Assembly (NCBI RefSeq): GCF_015533855.1 | Contig: NZ_AP024154.1 | Location: forward strand, 5,715,001-5,779,000 | Direction: 5' to 3' | Length of the DNA stretch: 64,000 nt | Origin: Echinicola sp. 20G | Lineage (GTDB): Bacteria > Bacteroidota > Bacteroidia > Cytophagales > Cyclobacteriaceae | Shown here: piece after piece, positions 27,183 to 35,420 of the stretch | Position numbering within the stretch: position 1 is the stretch's first letter | Layout: the number at the start of each line of letters is the position of its first letter | Position numbers and translations under genes: made by a program | Notes under the pieces: model-generated | What the model saw: only the letters and a program-made list of their open reading frames with translations | Told to the model about the DNA's origin: nothing | The model's database searches: none

Positions 27183-29114
27183 TCAAAACTCCATCATTTC
27201 ATAAATACTCTTATACAGGCCGTTTTCATTAACAAAATCCAAAAATTGCTGATAAAAAGGGTGAGCACTCAAGGTAGCACTATCCCCAATGACAATCAGC
27301 TTTCTTTTGGCCCGGGTCAATGCCACGTTCATTCTTCTGGTATCTGCTAAAAAACCAATCTCACCCTTTTCATTGGAGCGAACCAAGCTGATCAATATTA
27401 TATCTCTTTCTTGACCTTGAAAACCATCAATGGTTCCTACTGTCACCTGCTCAGAAAGAGCCCTCAATTGATCAAAAGCTGCATTTTCATCCATTAGCTC
27501 TATAAGCTTTTTCACTTGGGCTTTATAAGGAGATATGATCCCAATCGAGTATTTTTCGTCCAAGAACTTTTCCAAAGTGACCCTACCAATCAGCTTTTCC
27601 ACAACTCCCAAAGCAAACCTGGCTTCCTCTGCATTGAGCTTACTCAATGAATCTTTTTCCAGATGCTCCTCAAACCCACTCCCTGCCGTATCGATAAACT
27701 CCATGACTGATTCACCTTCTTTGAGCTGGTGATTTAATGTATTGGGAGCGGCTTCCAATTCCCCATTATAAAAATAGTCACTTGAGAACTTCATGATCAT
27801 CTCAGGCATGCGGTATTGCATTTTGAGCATCCAGCTGGATTGTGGTTGTCTTTTGATTACTTTTTCGAAAAGAGTTTCACTTAAGCCCTCATTACTCGCT
27901 TCAAACGACTTGATAGTGGGAGGAAGTTGGCAGTGATCCCCAGCCATGATCACCTTATCAGATCTTAATATAGGAATCCACGCGGCTGGTTCCATACCTT
28001 GGCCAGCTTCATCTATAAACACTACAGGAAATTGCATTCCCTTTAACACTGGATTATTGGCTCCGACCAAAGTTGTCGCCACTACTTGGCTTTGTTGAAA
28101 AACATCAAATAAAATATAGTCCTCTAAATGAGATGCAGCTTCTTTGGCTTTGGAAGCTTCCGTCATCAATCTCTTCCTTTGCTCCCTCTCAGAATGTCCA
28201 AAACTTCTTTTATATTTTCTTCCTAACCTTCTGTATTCATCTGCTGATTTCCTGAGTTTTTTTAAATCCCTATAACTGCTATGAGCCGAAATCTTGGCAT
28301 CTAAGGTCTGTTCCAAAATCTGGTCATCTACCCTTGCCGGATGTCCTACCCTAACCGTGTTCACTCCTTCAGATGAGAGCTTTTCCACAAGCAAATCCAC
28401 GGCAGCATTACTTGGGGCGCAAACCAACACTTGACGGTGATGGGTCAAAGCTCCTTTGATTACTTGAACCAAGCTGGTCGTCTTACCAGTACCAGGAGGG
28501 CCATGAATCACTCCTACATCTTTGGCTCCCAAAGCTCCATCATACGCTTGCTTTTGACTCTCATTTAAATTTTCAACTGTTTTAAATACTATTCGGCCCT
28601 GCTCTGCAGCCTGCACTTCTCCCAACAAAACGTCCCGAATTTGACCAAGCCTACCCTGACTAGCTTTGATCACGCTCTCCATAGCAAATTCCATTTCCCG
28701 ATAGCTGGCCTCATCAAAATGAAGGTCCACCCCTAATTTCCCGTCATGAAGCCAGTCTGGCCATTCACTCCCCATCAAGGTAATGGTCATGGTATTTTTT
28801 TTGACGAAATTCACCACACCATTGACACGAAAAGGCTTTCCTTCTGAAAAATTGGAAAATAAGGAAACAGACTTGCCAGATTGGAAGCCATGAGATTCTT
28901 TGCTCTCAGACCTTTCTACCTCAATGATTAGCCTCTCTCCCATCCCCACCTTAGTCTTCACCAACTGAACAGGATACCAACAAATCCCTTCTTTCTTTTT
29001 ATCTGCAATAGATGCTCCCAGGGTTTTCAACCTGTATTGTTCCAAGTCTTCGGCCCACTCTTTTTTCAAAAGTTTTAAAGTTAATTTTAATTCTTCCTGT
29101 ATTTTCGACATCAA
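27183..29114 (-). CDS. Upf1/IGHMBP2-like superfamily 1 DNA/RNA helicase
   Basis: A 643-residue SF1B helicase. After an N-terminal beta-barrel-like region (about 40-130) come Walker A GPPGTGKTT (205-213), motif Ia CAPSNAAVD, the DEAG box VVFIDEAGQG, motif III AGDHCQLPPT, the MQYRMPE motif, and motifs V/VI TIDGFQGQE and NVALTRAKRKL. The architecture is that of bacterial IGHMBP2/SMUBP-2-like proteins, with a likely role in nucleic-acid remodelling or repair; the substrate is not known. It is divergent from the acpH-like gene and shares a 69-base promoter region with it. Confidence 0.9.
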   Translation of the reverse strand: MMSKIQEELKLTLKLLKKEWAEDLEQYRLKTLGASIADKKKEGICWYPVQLVKTKVGMGERLIIEVERSESKESHGFQSGKSVSLFSNFSEGKPFRVNGVVNFVKKNTMTITLMGSEWPDWLHDGKLGVDLHFDEASYREMEFAMESVIKASQGRLGQIRDVLLGEVQAAEQGRIVFKTVENLNESQKQAYDGALGAKDVGVIHGPPGTGKTTSLVQVIKGALTHHRQVLVCAPSNAAVDLLVEKLSSEGVNTVRVGHPARVDDQILEQTLDAKISAHSSYRDLKKLRKSADEYRRLGRKYKRSFGHSEREQRKRLMTEASKAKEAASHLEDYILFDVFQQSQVVATTLVGANNPVLKGMQFPVVFIDEAGQGMEPAAWIPILRSDKVIMAGDHCQLPPTIKSFEASNEGLSETLFEKVIKRQPQSSWMLKMQYRMPEMIMKFSSDYFYNGELEAAPNTLNHQLKEGESVMEFIDTAGSGFEEHLEKDSLSKLNAEEARFALGVVEKLIGRVTLEKFLDEKYSIGIISPYKAQVKKLIELMDENAAFDQLRALSEQVTVGTIDGFQGQERDIILISLVRSNEKGEIGFLADTRRMNVALTRAKRKLIVIGDSATLSAHPFYQQFLDFVNENGLYKSIYEMMEF

Positions 29115-29131
29115 TGGTTATTTTTATTATT

Positions 29132-29161
29132 CAAAGCTAATGTATTTGGCAGATCACGGAA
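29132..29161 (-). promoter_or_regulatory. Promoter of the Upf1-like helicase
   Basis: TAGCTTTG (29139 to 29132) is a perfect -7 element; 19 bases upstream is TTC, one base off TTG. The predicted leader is about 10-15 bases. A plus-strand TGTATTTG (29141-29148), one mismatch, may serve the divergent gene. Confidence 0.5.
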
Positions 29162-29183
29162 CCATTAAACCCTTTTTTCTGAC

Positions 29184-29789
29184 TTGAATTTTTTGGCCCA
29201 CGCATACTTATCATTTGATCACCCTAGAGTTCTGTTAGGTAACTTTATAGGGGATTTTGTGCGTGGAAACCTGGAAGAACAGTTTGACCCTGGCATTGTC
29301 ACTGGGATTAATCTCCATCGAGAAATAGACCACTATACAGACACTCACCCTGTGGTTAAAGAAGCCCAAGAACTTCTTAAACCTACTTACAAAAGGTATG
29401 CGCTTGTCATTACAGATGTGTATTTTGATTATTTCCTAAGTAAATACTGGAACGATTACGATGATCGTAGCATTGAAGAATTTGCAGAAGGAGTCTATCA
29501 CACTATTGAGGAAAACGACCATTTGCTGCCCCAAAGCTTTATGTACCTGTTTCATTTTATGAAAAAAGAAAACTGGTTGGTTGCCTATGGGACTATTGAT
29601 GGAATGAAAGCTTCCTTGACTGGAATTTCAAAACATACCAGTTTTGAGTCTCACATGGAAACTGCCCACCTTTTCTTAAAAGAAAATGAATCAAAGCTAA
29701 AAGGCTATTTTGATGCTTTTTTTCCTGATTTGGTTAATTTTGCCAAGGAAAAACTAGAAGAGTTAAGCAAAAACCATGATTCATTGTAA
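29184..29789 (+). CDS. Acyl carrier protein phosphodiesterase-like protein (AcpH family)
   Basis: A 201-residue protein of the AcpH/DUF479 family, which in Escherichia coli removes the phosphopantetheine arm from ACP. The typical N-terminus (NFLAHAYLS), the GNFIGDFVRGN loop and the HREIDHYTDTHP metal-type cluster are all visible, so the HD-like catalytic site appears intact. The start is the TTG at 29184, because the family begins directly with MNFLAHAYLS and no ATG lies upstream. It overlaps the following small membrane gene by 14 bases. True activity on ACP in Bacteroidota is not established here. Confidence 0.85.
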   Translation: MNFLAHAYLSFDHPRVLLGNFIGDFVRGNLEEQFDPGIVTGINLHREIDHYTDTHPVVKEAQELLKPTYKRYALVITDVYFDYFLSKYWNDYDDRSIEEFAEGVYHTIEENDHLLPQSFMYLFHFMKKENWLVAYGTIDGMKASLTGISKHTSFESHMETAHLFLKENESKLKGYFDAFFPDLVNFAKEKLEELSKNHDSL

Positions 29790-30225
29790 ACCAAAACGGG
29801 CCACTTATATTTCTCTTAGTGCAGTGGTGATCATTCTTATTTCGGGGCTTACCTATATCCTCAACGACTTCAGTACAAAAAGAACATATGGCCTTTTCTT
29901 TTATTTGATTAGTGCAGCCATTCTTACCTTGGTTACTCTCTTGATTTTGGTCAAAATGATGGCTGGATATCGTTTTGTCAGTGCCGGAAAAAGTAAAATC
30001 CAAGTTCGACTTCCACTTCGTGGACTCAATAAAACTTATGATTTGAATCAAGTCTTGGCTTGGCAAGAAGAAATTGTAATCACAAACAAAAAGGAATTCA
30101 GGCAGCTGACCATTGCTTTTGAAGACAAAACCTCCATTAGTCTAAACAATCATGAACACACTTCTTACGCCGAATTGTACACTTACCTGATCAAGAAAAT
30201 CCCTAAGAAAAAAGTCAAAGCTTAA
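29776..30225 (+). CDS. Small two-span membrane protein, unknown
   Basis: A 149-residue protein with two closely spaced transmembrane helices (about 11-29 and 39-60) and a soluble C-terminal part (about 65-140) with alternating hydrophobics, compatible with a small PH-like beta domain. It overlaps the end of the acpH-like gene by 14 bases, indicating translational coupling. No known function; the C-terminus is rich in Lys. A strong bidirectional terminator follows. Confidence 0.7.
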   Translation: MIHCKPKRATYISLSAVVIILISGLTYILNDFSTKRTYGLFFYLISAAILTLVTLLILVKMMAGYRFVSAGKSKIQVRLPLRGLNKTYDLNQVLAWQEEIVITNKKEFRQLTIAFEDKTSISLNNHEHTSYAELYTYLIKKIPKKKVKA

Positions 30226-30262
30226 AAAAACAGGCCTGAATAAATATCAGGCCTTTTTTCTT
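30225..30262. terminator. Bidirectional terminator
   Basis: Stem AGGCCTGA (30232-30239) with TCAGGCCT (30247-30254), seven A before and six T after. It serves the convergent small membrane protein and M42 peptidase genes. Confidence 0.8.
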
Positions 30263-30276
30263 TTATGATCGGTCAA

Positions 30277-31329
30277 TTAATGTTTCCAATCATATTTGTC
30301 GATCTCTTCCAAACAGGCATTAAGTAACTCAATGCTTGCTACAATATCATCTTTATTGGCCATTTCAATAACTTGATGCAGATGTCGAGTAGGAATAGAG
30401 ATTGCACCTGCAATAGCACCTTGCTTACCCATCCTCTGGACTCCAGCAGTATCAGTTCCACCAGCGGTTAGAATTTCAGGTTGCCATTTGATATCTTTTT
30501 TTCCTGCAACCTGCTTCATAAAGTCTACCATTCTATAGTCGCAAATGGTCATGGCATCCATCACTTTGATAGCAGTGCCTTTACCCAGCTCAGTAATTTT
30601 CTCATGGGGAGAGGCACCGGGGACATCATATGCAATAGTTGTGTCTAAAGCAATCCCAAAATCAGGATCAATTCCGTGAGCAGCGACATTGGCTCCACGA
30701 AGACCTACCTCCTCTTGCACCGTAAATGTCGCATAAACATCATATGGTGGATTTTTAAGAGTCCTTAATGCTTCCAGCAAGATAAACACCGCCACCCTAT
30801 TATCTATAGACTTACAGTTGACACAATTCCCCATCTCTACCAACTCTCTATCACGTGTAACGGGATCTCCCACCTGCACATACTGCTGTACTTCCTCCTT
30901 ACTCATCCCCAGGTCAATAAAATAATCAGTGGTTTTTGGCAGTTTATTACGTTCCTCAGGGGTCATGACATGAATGGGTTTGCTCCCCATCACCCCTATC
31001 AAATCCTTTTTACCATGAACAATTACTCGCTGTGCAGTCAAGGTTTTAGGATCAAATCCTCCCAATGTATGAAACCTCAGAAAACCATTATCATCGATAT
31101 GGGTAACAATAAACCCTATCTCATCCATATGGGCTGCTACCATAACCTTCTTCCCATCGGGGTTATTTGCACCTTTCTTAATGGCGATTACATTTCCCAA
31201 ATTATCCACTTTCACTTCATCCACTAGAGGACTTACTTCCTCCACCACCAAGTCCCTTATTCTTTTTTCAAAACCAGGAGCTCCTGCTATTTCACAAACT
31301 TGCTTTAAAAGTGCTGTATTGATACTCAT
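30277..31329 (-). CDS. M42-family metal-dependent aminopeptidase
   Basis: A 350-residue cytosolic peptidase of the tetrahedral-aminopeptidase/glutamyl aminopeptidase family. The co-catalytic metal site is visible: His67 in AAHMDEIG, the bridging Asp in KSIDNRV, Glu-Glu in TVQEEVGLRGA, Asp in ALDTT, and a late His in IPTRHLHQ. The length and motif order are standard. An 18-base perfect palindrome lies 34 bases upstream of the start. The gene stands alone between two terminators. It probably finishes peptide breakdown in the cytoplasm. Confidence 0.93.
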   Translation of the reverse strand: MSINTALLKQVCEIAGAPGFEKRIRDLVVEEVSPLVDEVKVDNLGNVIAIKKGANNPDGKKVMVAAHMDEIGFIVTHIDDNGFLRFHTLGGFDPKTLTAQRVIVHGKKDLIGVMGSKPIHVMTPEERNKLPKTTDYFIDLGMSKEEVQQYVQVGDPVTRDRELVEMGNCVNCKSIDNRVAVFILLEALRTLKNPPYDVYATFTVQEEVGLRGANVAAHGIDPDFGIALDTTIAYDVPGASPHEKITELGKGTAIKVMDAMTICDYRMVDFMKQVAGKKDIKWQPEILTAGGTDTAGVQRMGKQGAIAGAISIPTRHLHQVIEMANKDDIVASIELLNACLEEIDKYDWKH

Positions 31330-31362
31330 ATTTAATATTGAAATTTCGTTATGTAATGATAG

Positions 31363-31380
31363 TTTTCAGCTAGCTGAAAA
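31363..31380. promoter_or_regulatory. 18-bp perfect palindrome upstream of the M42 peptidase
   Basis: TTTTCAGCTAGCTGAAAA is fully self-complementary. It lies 34-51 bases upstream of the start codon, where an operator would sit, and just before the amidophosphoribosyltransferase terminator. Confidence 0.4.
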
Positions 31381-31412
31381 ACAAAAAAGGCCATCAAAAC
31401 AATGGCCTTTTC
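31381..31412 (-). terminator. Terminator of the amidophosphoribosyltransferase gene
   Basis: Stem AAAGGCCAT (31386-31394) with ATGGCCTTT (31402-31410), followed on the minus strand by a T-rich run. Confidence 0.75.
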
Positions 31413-31434
31413 AAATATAAAATTTATCTCTTAA

Positions 31435-33318
31435 TTAATAGGCCCTTACGGCCTTTCCTTCTCTAAAATTAACAAAGGATTTATTCACGACCCTCATCCC
31501 CCCTGCAGTAGGAAAGTCACCAGTAAAATACCAGTCTCCCAAATGGTCTGGGCAAGACCTGTTAAGGTTTTCTACAGTTTGATAAATCACCTTCACCTCT
31601 GCTTTTATCTGATCGGTGGTGATGATCTCAGCAATCTTATTGGATATCTCCTGAGGAGTAAATCTATTGTAAACTTCTTTGACGTAATTTTCCTTTGAGG
31701 TCGGATTGGCAACGCACTTCTCATATACCTCATCCAGAATATAGTCCTGACCCGTCTCTTCCAACAACTTCAATGCCGCTCTAAAAGCAATAAATTCTTT
31801 CATTTTGGACATATCTATACCGTAGCAATCAGGGAATCTAATTTGAGGGGCAGAAGAAACCACGATGATGCGTTTAGGATTTAATTTATCCAAAGTAGTC
31901 AAAATGCTTTTCTCCAAAGTAGTCCCTCTTACAATACTGTCATCCAAAACCACGATAGTATCCACACCTGGACGGATCACTTCATAAGTAGTGTCATAAA
32001 CATTGGCAACCATCACATCACGGTCATTGTCATTTGTGATGAAAGTCCTTAATTTGACATCTTTGTTCACCAATTTTTCTACCCTTGGACGGAAATTCAA
32101 CAATTCCTCTATATCTCCCAAATGAGGTTTACCTTCCAATAGTATTTCACGTCTTTTGGTACTCAAATAATCTTCAAGACCTTCAATCAATCCTAAGAAA
32201 GCGGTCTCGGCTGTGTTAGGAATATAAGAAAATACGGTATTTTTAAGATCAAAGTCAATTGCTTTGAGAATCTGTGGGATAAGCGCTTTACCCAATTGCT
32301 TACGCTCTCTGTAAATATCAGGGTCAGTTCCCCTTGAAAAATAAATCCTTTCGAAGCTACAAGATTTCTTCTCTAATGCTGGAATAATCTCATGCTCTCC
32401 ATATGAGCCATCCTTGTTCACGATCAAGGCATGTCCAGGCTGAATTTCTTGAATAGCGTTATAATCTATGTTGAAAGCAGACTTGATCGCTGGCTTCTCA
32501 GATGCAATTACTACAATTTCATCATCTGCATAATAGTAGGCGGGTCTGATTCCTGAAGGATCTCTCACCACGAAGCTAGCCCCATTTCCAATGATCCCTG
32601 CCATGGCATATCCACCATCAAAATCCCTACAAGACCTCCTAAGAATCCTGGCCACATCCAGCTCTCTTTCGATCACTTCCGTAATTTCATGATTCGTGTA
32701 TTGTCCCTTGTATTTGTTGAAAATCCTTTGGTTCTCTTCATCTACAAAATGACCAATCTTTTCCATCACGGTCACTGTATCTGTTTTTTCTTTTGGGTGC
32801 TGGCCAAGCTCAACCAACTTACCAAATAACTCTTCAACATTTGTCATATTGAAGTTTCCCGCCATCACCAAATTCCTACTTCTCCAATTATTTTGCCTCA
32901 AAAACGGGTGGCATGTTTCAATACTATTCTCTCCATGCGTACCATACCTTAAATGCCCTAGCCAAACTTCGCCAGAAAAGGCCACATTGTCCTTGATCCA
33001 ATCAGCATCATTTAACCCATCATCACCGCCTTGTTTCTTCGCTTTTTTGAATTTCTTGGAAACTTTAGCAAAAATTGAGTTAACTGCCTGTGGATCGATC
33101 GACCTATACCTACTGATGTAACGGGTTCCAGGCTTGCTATTAATTTTAATGTTTGCAATACCTGCTCCATCTTGCCCTCTGTTGATTTGCTTCTGCATCA
33201 AGACATAAAGTCTGTTAGCTGCATACAAAGGGGTTCCATACTTATCAATGTAATATTGAAGAGGTTTGCGGAGCCTGATCATGGCTATGCCGCATTCGTG
33301 TTTAATTTGATCGCTCAT
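31435..33318 (-). CDS. Amidophosphoribosyltransferase-like protein, long form
   Basis: A 627-residue class II glutamine amidotransferase fused to a PRTase, the architecture of PurF, which makes phosphoribosylamine in purine synthesis. Cys9 (HECGIAM) is the nucleophile, preceded by eight residues that would need removal. The glutaminase domain spans about 9-290 and the PRTase domain follows, with the PRPP loop VVLDDSIVRGTT. It is about 130 residues longer than typical PurF and belongs to the long form found in Bacteroidota, often beside a normal PurF elsewhere. Which of the two is the main purine enzyme cannot be told here. A -7 element TAACTTTG is at 33355-33348. Confidence 0.88.
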   Translation of the reverse strand: MSDQIKHECGIAMIRLRKPLQYYIDKYGTPLYAANRLYVLMQKQINRGQDGAGIANIKINSKPGTRYISRYRSIDPQAVNSIFAKVSKKFKKAKKQGGDDGLNDADWIKDNVAFSGEVWLGHLRYGTHGENSIETCHPFLRQNNWRSRNLVMAGNFNMTNVEELFGKLVELGQHPKEKTDTVTVMEKIGHFVDEENQRIFNKYKGQYTNHEITEVIERELDVARILRRSCRDFDGGYAMAGIIGNGASFVVRDPSGIRPAYYYADDEIVVIASEKPAIKSAFNIDYNAIQEIQPGHALIVNKDGSYGEHEIIPALEKKSCSFERIYFSRGTDPDIYRERKQLGKALIPQILKAIDFDLKNTVFSYIPNTAETAFLGLIEGLEDYLSTKRREILLEGKPHLGDIEELLNFRPRVEKLVNKDVKLRTFITNDNDRDVMVANVYDTTYEVIRPGVDTIVVLDDSIVRGTTLEKSILTTLDKLNPKRIIVVSSAPQIRFPDCYGIDMSKMKEFIAFRAALKLLEETGQDYILDEVYEKCVANPTSKENYVKEVYNRFTPQEISNKIAEIITTDQIKAEVKVIYQTVENLNRSCPDHLGDWYFTGDFPTAGGMRVVNKSFVNFREGKAVRAY

Positions 33319-33604
33319 CGAGTATTAGCAAGTAGTATTTTAAGAGGCAAAGTTACATCTTTTTTATAACTTATACCCATGTTACCTTCTGGATTCACAA
33401 CCCAAAATCAAAAAGAAAAATTCATTTTCACAAAATTTGAACGCAACAAACTAACAATTAGGTAAACAAAATTTCGCTAAGTAACATGAAACCTATACTT
33501 ACATCTTCATTTAACCACCACACAGACCATTCATTGCCCCAAAGAGTCATTTTGTAAAACAACAAAAAATGAGCACTAATTCTAATTTAGATCACAAAAC
33601 TGCC
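33319..33604. other. Intergenic region, murI to amidophosphoribosyltransferase
   Basis: 286 bases, A/T-rich. Apart from the -7-like TAACTTTG at 33355-33348 (no TTG at 19-21 bases upstream) I see no gene or strong structure. Confidence 0.4.
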
Positions 33605-34411
33605 TTATTCCCAAAGGGGGTATTTCTCCAAATTAACTTCCTTACCGAAAAAAAGCTTGGTAGTATTTTCAAAAGATGGGGTATAATCAGAAACCAAAAA
33701 ACGATCTTTTGCTTTTTCTCCAATATTTAAAAGCCCTTTTTCTTCAAGGTATTTCTTCGTAGCCTCTGCTACCATTTCCGAGCTATCTATCACTTCCACC
33801 TTGCCTTGATAGATTCCGTCTATCTGAGGCTTGATCAATGGATAGTGTGTACACCCCAAAATCAAGGCATCTACTCCTTCCAGCTCCTCATCATCCAAGT
33901 ATGTCTTAATAATCGCTTCGCTAATATCATTATTATGAAACCCTTCCTCAACCATAGGAGCAAGAAGAGGAGTGGCCAGTGCCTTAAATATTATACTTTT
34001 ATTTATGGCTTCAATTTTATGCCTGTAAACTCCTGAATTTACCGTTTGCTTAGTCCCTATCAGTCCTACTTTCTTTCCCTGATGATGGACTTTTACATAT
34101 TCCACAACTGGCTCGATTACATCAAAGACAGTAGCCCTTGAAGCCACATAGGCTTTCACCAGCTCGAATGCAGCCGTTGAAGCGGAATTACAGGCTATCA
34201 ATATCATCTTACAATTGGCCTTGAGCAACACATCAGCTATTTTAACCGAGTAAGCTTGAATAGAAGCAGTACTTTTGTCTCCATAAGGTAAGTGGGCTGT
34301 ATCGCCAAAATAAATAAGCTGTTCATTGGGCAATACCTTTTTGATGGCCCTAGCTACGGTCAGACCGCCAATTCCACTGTCAAAAATCCCTATGGGAGAT
34401 GATGCTGTCAT
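33605..34411 (-). CDS. murI: Glutamate racemase
   Basis: It converts L- to D-glutamate for peptidoglycan. The 268-residue protein shows FDSGIGGLTV (Asp11-Ser12), the first catalytic Cys74 in IACNSAST, and the second Cys in LGCTHYPLI, so both acid-base cysteines are present. Start ATG 34411 fits the family. Upstream on the same strand is a short promoter-terminator unit that may attenuate or precede murI transcription; a further -7-like TAGTTTTG (34457-34450) lies closer to the gene. Confidence 0.95.
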   Translation of the reverse strand: MTASSPIGIFDSGIGGLTVARAIKKVLPNEQLIYFGDTAHLPYGDKSTASIQAYSVKIADVLLKANCKMILIACNSASTAAFELVKAYVASRATVFDVIEPVVEYVKVHHQGKKVGLIGTKQTVNSGVYRHKIEAINKSIIFKALATPLLAPMVEEGFHNNDISEAIIKTYLDDEELEGVDALILGCTHYPLIKPQIDGIYQGKVEVIDSSEMVAEATKKYLEEKGLLNIGEKAKDRFLVSDYTPSFENTTKLFFGKEVNLEKYPLWE

Positions 34412-34459
34412 GCTATCAATTTAAAAGATGTTCTACTCATTTTACATTACAAAACTATA

Positions 34460-34495
34460 CAAAAAAAGAACCCTCAGGTGCACGTACCTGAGGGT
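34460..34495 (-). terminator. Strong hairpin with T tract in front of murI
   Basis: A perfect 10-bp stem, ACCCTCAGGT (34470-34479) with ACCTGAGGGT (34486-34495), and a 6-base loop, followed on the minus strand by TTC and seven T. No minus-strand gene ends here, so it terminates either a small RNA or the murI leader. Confidence 0.75.
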
Positions 34496-34534
34496 ATTTT
34501 GCAAGCAAAGAGTTAAATTATTATTTGAATTGAT
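34496..34534 (-). ncRNA. Candidate small transcript or murI leader attenuator
   Basis: A short minus-strand unit begins after the TTG-N18-TATATTTG promoter at 34535-34563 and ends at the hairpin at 34470-34495, giving an RNA of roughly 60-70 bases. It has no start codon followed by a usable frame. It could be an independent sRNA or an attenuated leader of murI; the sequence alone does not decide. Confidence 0.35.
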
Positions 34535-34563
34535 CAAATATAATCATTTATACTACAGGGCAA
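34535..34563 (-). promoter_or_regulatory. Promoter of the murI leader / small RNA
   Basis: TTG (34563-34561), 18 bases, then TATATTTG (34542-34535), a perfect -7 element. It lies 124 bases upstream of the murI ATG. Confidence 0.5.
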
Positions 34564-34746
34564 AAGCCTCTTTAACTGATTTTAAAAATACAAAAACTAC
34601 TCCACAGACTGTAGACAATCTCCCCAAATCAAAACTAACACACCTTGGAAAAACACCTATTTCAGCGTATTTAAGCATTGGCCTAATTTTAGCAAAACCT
34701 ATAATCACCTAATAACAAAGCAATTACCCTACACAATCCTTATAGT
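34564..34746. other. Intergenic region before the small lipoprotein gene
   Basis: A/T-rich, with no credible gene on either strand. It must carry the plus-strand promoter of the lipoprotein gene at 34747, which I cannot pin down. Confidence 0.35.
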
Positions 34747-35106
34747 ATGTCTACCAAATTATTCCTGATCGTACTAATCATTCTGACTATTTCTTCCTGT
34801 TCAAAATCAGGTAATGACTCCAACAATGATATTTCTGCGATTGCCCGTCAAGTAATTCCTGAAGAAGATCTGCCAAAAAGCATTATCAAAAATTTAAAAA
34901 ACAACTTAGCATTTGCTGACCTAGAATTGGTTGAAGTGACTAAATCTAAAAGTAATGAGCACCCTATATACGACTTGAAATTTATGGATGAAAGTCACTT
35001 TATCATTCGCGCTAAGTTCAACCATGAAGGCAAATTAGTACCTTATGAAACAATCAACCTCAAGATAGCACAGCCTCAAAAGCAATATTTTTCTATTTTT
35101 TATTAA
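34747..35106 (+). CDS. Small lipoprotein, unknown function
   Basis: A 119-residue protein with a typical lipoprotein signal (ISSC, Cys18) and a mature domain of about 95 residues that looks like an alpha/beta fold (segments AFADLELVEVTK, HPIYDLKFMDE, FIIRAKFNHEGKLV). This pattern resembles small PepSY-like or DUF-type periplasmic domains in Bacteroidota, but I cannot assign a family. It stands alone on the plus strand between the divergent murI and the NtrC-family gene. Confidence 0.65.
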   Translation: MSTKLFLIVLIILTISSCSKSGNDSNNDISAIARQVIPEEDLPKSIIKNLKNNLAFADLELVEVTKSKSNEHPIYDLKFMDESHFIIRAKFNHEGKLVPYETINLKIAQPQKQYFSIFY

Positions 35107-35372
35107 CCAAATAAAATTATTTTCCATTTACCTATTTTAAAAATTCAAAAAACAGCATTTAAAAAACAATTATCCTGTGAAATATTCACTATAGAAAAAT
35201 AGTATTAAAAACCAGTTCTTTTTTTTGAAAAGCTTTTCTATTTTATGGTTAATTTAGCGCTTGAAAAGCACGCCAACTCACAAATCTTGAATCCTTTATA
35301 TCATTTTCGGAATCCCCAATGGGCTTGTCCGTTATGCATAGAAAAAGTAAAAATAATTCAAATTGTGCACTA
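35107..35372. other. Intergenic region upstream of the NtrC-family gene
   Basis: A/T-rich; includes a GAAAAGCTTTTC palindrome at about 35227-35238. A short frame at 35245-35448 overlaps the regulator's start and has no family features, so I do not call it. A sigma-54-like promoter follows at 35373. Confidence 0.4.
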
Positions 35373-35388
35373 TGGCATAGTTTCAGCT
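35373..35388 (+). promoter_or_regulatory. Sigma-54-like -24/-12 promoter
   Basis: TGGCATAGTTTCAGCT has the invariant GG and GC exactly 10 bases apart and a good -24 half (TGGCA). The GC lies 33 bases before the ATG of the NtrC-family regulator, giving a leader of about 20 bases. It suggests autoregulation by the regulator it drives. Confidence 0.5.
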
Positions 35389-35420
35389 ACTCATATTTAC
35401 CGTTATTCTAAAGTAAACAT

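Noticed and set aside
34428..34712. A 94-residue plus-strand frame upstream of the small lipoprotein
   Set aside because: Crosses the murI-side terminator hairpin in antisense and has random-looking composition.
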